DNA of 64,000 nucleotides from Trametopsis cervina (Eukaryota > Basidiomycota > Agaricomycetes > Polyporales > Irpicaceae): NCBI GenBank assembly GCA_022385755.1, contig MU278356.1, positions 604,589 to 668,588 of the forward strand, read 5' to 3'. Under the pieces are notes generated by a model. That model was not told the origin of the DNA. It did not search any database and was given only the letters and a program-made list of their open reading frames with translations. Shown here one piece after another: positions 61,961 through 64,000 of this stretch (the stretch's first letter is position 1; each line of letters starts with the position of its first letter). Position numbers and translations under genes: made by a program.

Positions 61961-62247
61961 AGTTCCTTATGCTATGTTGTCTTAGACGGGCTTCGGTACC
62001 AAACCAAAATATTGTCTATTTGCTAGTCTACTATTCGTGTCAATGAAACTTGGACTTGCTTTGTTGACTAAATGAAGTCCTATCATAGACCGTTGTACGG
62101 TCGCATAAGTTACTGGGCATATACGTCGCATTGGCATGGATGCGCCAATCTCATGACAGCCTTCATTGCTGTAAGTACTGTACAGTGTGCTTGTATTCCA
62201 AAACCCCCAGCATCTATAAATCCCACGCATGACTGCAATAAACCGAG
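61961..62247. other. Intergenic between convergent genes
   Basis: About 290 bp holding the 3' ends of ATP1 and the DUF2408 gene. No further feature is supported. Confidence 0.5.
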
Positions 62248-64000
62248 TCAAGGCTCATCGTCACTTGAACTACTGTCAAACGTCTCATCATCGTACTCCT
62301 CGTCCTCCGTCACGCCTTCATCCATTCTTTCCTTCAACTGTATACCCGTATCAATCAGCCACAGCCGCCCTTAAACAACGGCAATGTACGCACCATTTCC
62401 AGCAGTTCGTGACATTCGTTCAGATGAGCCATAACGATTCCCTGGCCCTCAGGAATTGTGCCGTCCACGCCGACAAACTTGCCGTCTTTACGCATGGAAT
62501 CTATCTGGTGTAATGCCAGTTGATACTGATGGACAGTATCGATGTCAGTAACAGATTTTGGGAAACCATGATTGACAAACAAGGGGAGGAACGTGCATGC
62601 ACGACGGTGGTCTGGTGGGAAGGGTACTCACAGGGTACAGTTCACGTGGACTAAAGGCGCCCCCGTATTTTAGTACCTCATTGAGGCATTTCTTGACGGT
62701 GGATAGTTTGTTTGCCTGAATGCGTCTTGATTTTAGCTAAAGCATGTAGCAACAGAGTTAATACGTACTATTGGCATCAGCTCCTCAGATACAGGCTCGC
62801 TTGAGGAGAGAAGGCGGTAGATGAGACCGTAACACCGTCTCAGAAGATACAACAGGACCTGATCACGCGTCAGGGAGACAAGAGGATGCATGCTTTAGAG
62901 GGAGACATACATATTGTCCAACGGGGCGATTGCCCTCTGCATCCACAAACTTGCCATCTATCCTCATTTTGTCAATCTCTTGAAGACTCAGGCTGTAATT
63001 CCACAGATCCGTCTCTCGGAGACTCCATCGGTGAGTCATAACCTAGCGAGGTAAATCTCAATGGGAATAGAGATGAAATTGGAACGGCAAATACGAACTA
63101 AGCTCTCAAGCTCTCGCCTTATTTCGGTTAATCGGTCGTATATAGGCTTCAGAGACGAAGCAACGTTTTTGGAGTCTGCCAGGGCTCGGATCTCTTGTAC
63201 AATGTCGAAACAATCCTCGAGGAGTGAGGAGCATATCGCTTGAGAAGCAGGGAATGTTCCCCCCGGCCCCATAAACTTGCCATCCACACGCTTTCTAAAA
63301 CCGGACGGAATACATCGCAAGAAACGTCACGTGATCGCAGTGTGATATCATCCCATTGGTAAGTGCTCTGTCTGCGAAGATAATATGATAAAACACTCAA
63401 CGAGTCTATTTTTCGGAGCTCCTCTATCAAAGGTTTCAACTCCGCCTTGAGCTTGGGCATAACAATGGGCTCAGGATGTGGGACATCCTTCGTAGGTGTC
63501 TTGCTCTCCGTCTCATCCGCGTCCGCCTGCGCTGACATGCGTATGTCGTCTTCTGACGGGGGTGTCACGGGTTCCGGATATTTTGAAACGAGAGCGGCTT
63601 GGGATGCAGTCTCTTTGGCGGCAAGCGCAACCAGCTGCCGTCGGACATTAACCAGGCGTTCATGTATGGGGATGAGCTCAGGCGAAAGGACGGAAAGAGA
63701 GTCCTGTAGCCCGCTCAGCACATTATCTATAACATAGGGGGAAAGGGGGCTGCATCAGTCCGTCTGTCACACTTGTTGGGTAAACTACATGTATACCGGC
63801 ATGTCGTCGAGATGACCAGGGACTGGGGAACTCGAGGACGTGTAGGATAGGGCTACGCACCACATTCGTTCAACTGTCTCTCCAACAGCTTGGTCATGGC
63901 GACAGGATGCTTCCCGCTGTCCGCATCTGCTTGCACTATTTGTCTGCGAGAAGAAACGGAACACCAAGCGTCAGCACGACCCGTCTTCAATGCCCAAGCA
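62248..64000 (-). CDS. DUF2408-domain protein, 5' end outside window
   Basis: Fungal family of unknown function. The gene enters from position 64000. The first visible exon is QIVQADADSGKHPVAMTKLL, ERQLNEC; then DNVLSGLQDSLSVLSPELIP, IHERLVNVRRQLVALAAKE and LKAELKPLIEELRKIDS. The diagnostic repeated motif follows three times: RKRVDGKFMGPGGTFPASQA, KMRIDGKFVDAEGNRPVGQ and SMRKDGKFVGVDGTIPEGQG, each followed by an all-helical stretch (e.g. LLEDCFDIVQEIRALAD, LLYLLRRCYGLIYRLLSS, AHLNECHELLEM). A last GTGCGT intron leads to LKERMDEGVTEDEEYDDETF, a strongly acidic tail ending DDEP at 62248. Seven or more exons in view; predominantly helical and soluble. Confidence 0.8.

Overview
The window is nuclear DNA from a filamentous basidiomycete, most likely an Agaricomycete. 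Nearly every gene is split by many short introns (about 40-60 nt, GT...AG). The gene families also fit: DUF6534 seven-helix membrane proteins, F-box proteins, a SAM-RA-SH3-SH3 Ubc2/Ste50 adaptor, an Msy-type EF-hand mechanosensitive channel and a DUF2408 protein. Gene boundaries below were built by joining exons by eye, so internal splice sites are approximate. The two end genes run off the window.

Layout. 0-5 kb: nucleoporin Nup53/35 (partial, minus), ZPR1 (plus) and an Mpo1-like ER dioxygenase (minus). 5.7-13.2 kb: two DUF6534 membrane proteins flanking an OMA1-type M48 metalloprotease. 13.5-18.5 kb: an F-box protein (minus), the molybdopterin-synthase sulfur carrier MOCS2A, a metallo-beta-lactamase hydrolase, a 12-bp tandem repeat and an unknown two-helix membrane protein (minus). 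19-22 kb: an intron-containing tRNA-Pro(CGG), a 3' fragment of a second copy, and a tandem pair of ubiquitin C-terminal hydrolases. 22.4-28.4 kb: a full ABCC (MRP/YCF1-type) transporter. 28.7-36.6 kb, all minus: GTP cyclohydrolase I, an uncertain small gene, an Msy-like MscS channel, an F-box-like protein, a likely decayed fragment, and an atypical choline-phosphate cytidylyltransferase. 37-41 kb: OHCU decarboxylase of uric-acid breakdown, a J-domain co-chaperone, and a '5-hmdU DNA kinase helical domain' protein fused to a chromodomain. 41-46 kb, minus: a large unknown membrane protein and the Ubc2/Ste50 scaffold. 47.7-64 kb: Noc4 ribosome-biogenesis factor, an unknown membrane protein, a disordered aftiphilin/Laa2-like trafficking protein, the splicing factor Prp40, the divergent pair mitoribosomal bL21m / ATP synthase alpha, and a partial DUF2408 protein.

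Most of this is ordinary housekeeping sequence with no operon-like logic. Visible functional groupings are the divergent bL21m/ATP1 promoter, the UCH tandem duplication, and a GATA-site cluster upstream of the purine-catabolism gene.

The strongest candidate for an unusual system is the gene at 39.5-40.9 kb. It joins a helical domain known from phage DNA hypermodification enzymes to a histone-reader chromodomain with an intact aromatic cage, which suggests chromatin-directed DNA base modification or its recognition. Other points of note are a cytidylyltransferase that lost the first His of its HxGH motif, and an in-frame GFGR-repeat tail just past the stop of the gene at 17.1 kb.
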